A stretch of DNA of 64,000 nt from CAZBNB01 sp964493245. GTDB taxonomy: Bacteria; Pseudomonadota; Gammaproteobacteria; Legionellales; Legionellaceae. Where the stretch lies: contig CAZBNB010000001.1 in NCBI GenBank assembly GCA_964493245.1, forward strand, positions 116,488 through 180,487. The letters are read 5' to 3'. Numbering within the stretch: the first letter of the stretch is position 1; each line of letters begins with the position of its first letter. The notes under the pieces are model-generated. The model had not been told where the DNA came from and did no database searches. It was given only the letters and a program-made list of their open reading frames with translations. The position numbers and the translations under genes are program-made. Positions 63,185-64,000 of this stretch are shown piece after piece.

Positions 63185-64000
63185 ATGTCTGAAAGTTTCA
63201 AAGAGTTATTTGAGAAGAGTATTATTGGTACACAATTTCATCCCGGCGCAATTATTGCTGCTAAGGTTATCGATATTGATGATGATTATGTGACCTTAAA
63301 TGCGGGATTAAAATCAGAAGGGATTATCGCCATTGAAGAGTTTTATGACAAAAATGGTGATTTAGAAATTCAAGTCGGTGATACGGTTGAAGTGGCTCTT
63401 GACTCCGTTGAAGACGGTTACGGCGAAACCTTATTATCTCGTGAAAAAGCAAAACGCCAAGAATCATGGCGCAAACTATCTAAGTCGTACGAAAACAATG
63501 AAACAGTAACCGGCTTGATTTCTGGTAAAGTAAAAGGTGGTTTCACCGTCGAAATCGGAACTATCCGTGCTTTCTTACCTGGTTCATTGGTTGATGTGCG
63601 CCCTGTACGCGATCCTTCTTATTTGGAAGGCAAAGAGCTTGAGTTCAAAGTTATTAAGATGGACATTAAGCGTAACAACATCGTTGTTTCTCGTCGCGCT
63701 GTGGTTGAAGAAGAGAGCAGTGCTGATCGTCAAGCATTGTTAGATTCATTACATGACGGACAAATTCTAAATGGTATCGTCAAAAATCTAACCGATTATG
63801 GTGCGTTCATTGATTTAGGCGGTATTGATGGTCTCCTTCACATTACCGATATTTCTTGGAAGCGTGTTAAGCACCCAAGCGAATTATTAACGGTTGGCCA
63901 AGATGTCAAAGTAAAAGTATTAAGCTTCGATCACGAGCGTAATCGTGTGTCGTTAGGTATGAAGCAATTAGGTAATGATCCTTGGGTTGACCTGGTTGAG
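63185..64000 (+). CDS. rpsA: 30S ribosomal protein S1 (5' part, cut by window edge)
   Basis: mRNA-binding protein of the small subunit. The open frame from the ATG at 63185 reaches the window end without a stop (272 codons). It begins MSESFKELFEKSI and contains repeated S1 domains: GAIIAAKVIDIDDDYVTLNAG, GLISGKVKGGFTVEI and GIVKNLTDYGAFIDLGGIDG. The rest of about six S1 domains must lie beyond the window. The 140-bp gap from cmk probably contains its promoter and a regulatory leader. Confidence 0.97.
   Translation, partial: MSESFKELFEKSIIGTQFHPGAIIAAKVIDIDDDYVTLNAGLKSEGIIAIEEFYDKNGDLEIQVGDTVEVALDSVEDGYGETLLSREKAKRQESWRKLSKSYENNETVTGLISGKVKGGFTVEIGTIRAFLPGSLVDVRPVRDPSYLEGKELEFKVIKMDIKRNNIVVSRRAVVEEESSADRQALLDSLHDGQILNGIVKNLTDYGAFIDLGGIDGLLHITDISWKRVKHPSELLTVGQDVKVKVLSFDHERNRVSLGMKQLGNDPWVDLVE

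Overview
The window looks like chromosomal DNA of a moderately AT-rich gammaproteobacterium, most plausibly from the Legionellales (Legionella/Coxiella-like). This is inferred from gene content, not from a database search. Standard gammaproteobacterial housekeeping genes (hemB, mutS, pilBCD, dsbB, tgt, gltA, gyrA-serC-aroA-cmk-rpsA) are interleaved with large single-gene proteins that carry hydrophobic hairpins, coiled coils, acidic tails or a eukaryotic-like kinase domain, as in bacteria that inject effectors into host cells. No secretion apparatus lies in the window, so effector status is a hypothesis.

Layout. 0-4 kb: a GT4 glycosyltransferase, then a membrane protein of unknown function flanked by two small exported peptides with near-identical promoters and signal peptides but unrelated mature parts. 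4-13.4 kb: the most striking locus, a 2321-residue NRPS-PKS megasynthase (A-PCP-KS-AT-KR-PCP-TE) whose 3' end overlaps a soluble PAS-type hybrid histidine kinase. 13.7-25.7 kb: hemB-mutS, three hypothetical genes (two with clear membrane hairpins), a YadGH-type ABC exporter, a cN-II-like 5'-nucleotidase and acs. 25.9-31.5 kb: a hypothetical gene, then a tightly packed phzF-prpB-prpC-prpD-ppsR operon (methylcitrate cycle plus the PEP synthetase regulator). 31.7-34.4 kb: a small membrane protein, a Sel1-like protein and a kinase-like protein with a Glu-rich tail. 34.6-38.3 kb: pilB-pilC-pilD. 38.5-42.9 kb: a 1442-residue repeat-containing protein with an HEIVH motif. 43-49 kb: csp, dsbB, tgt, ppiB, tsaC, an APC permease and an exported Lcl/DUF1566-type protein. 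49-49.7 kb: a repeat island. 49.8-54.3 kb: two proteins of unknown function. 54.5-64 kb: glpD-gltA diverging from gyrA-serC-aroA-cmk-rpsA (rpsA is cut by the window edge).

Several dispersed repeats occur between genes. MITE-A is a palindromic element of about 125 bp with three copies and a possible solo end. MITE-B is a palindrome of about 160 bp bounded by TA. A direct/inverted composite repeat lies near 49.2 kb.

How genes may work together: acs, prpBCD, ppsR, gltA and glpD suggest use of short-chain acyl units and glycerol-3-phosphate, with control at the pyruvate/PEP node. The megasynthase and the overlapping kinase gene could form a synthase-sensor pair for a small self-made molecule. 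That last idea is inference.
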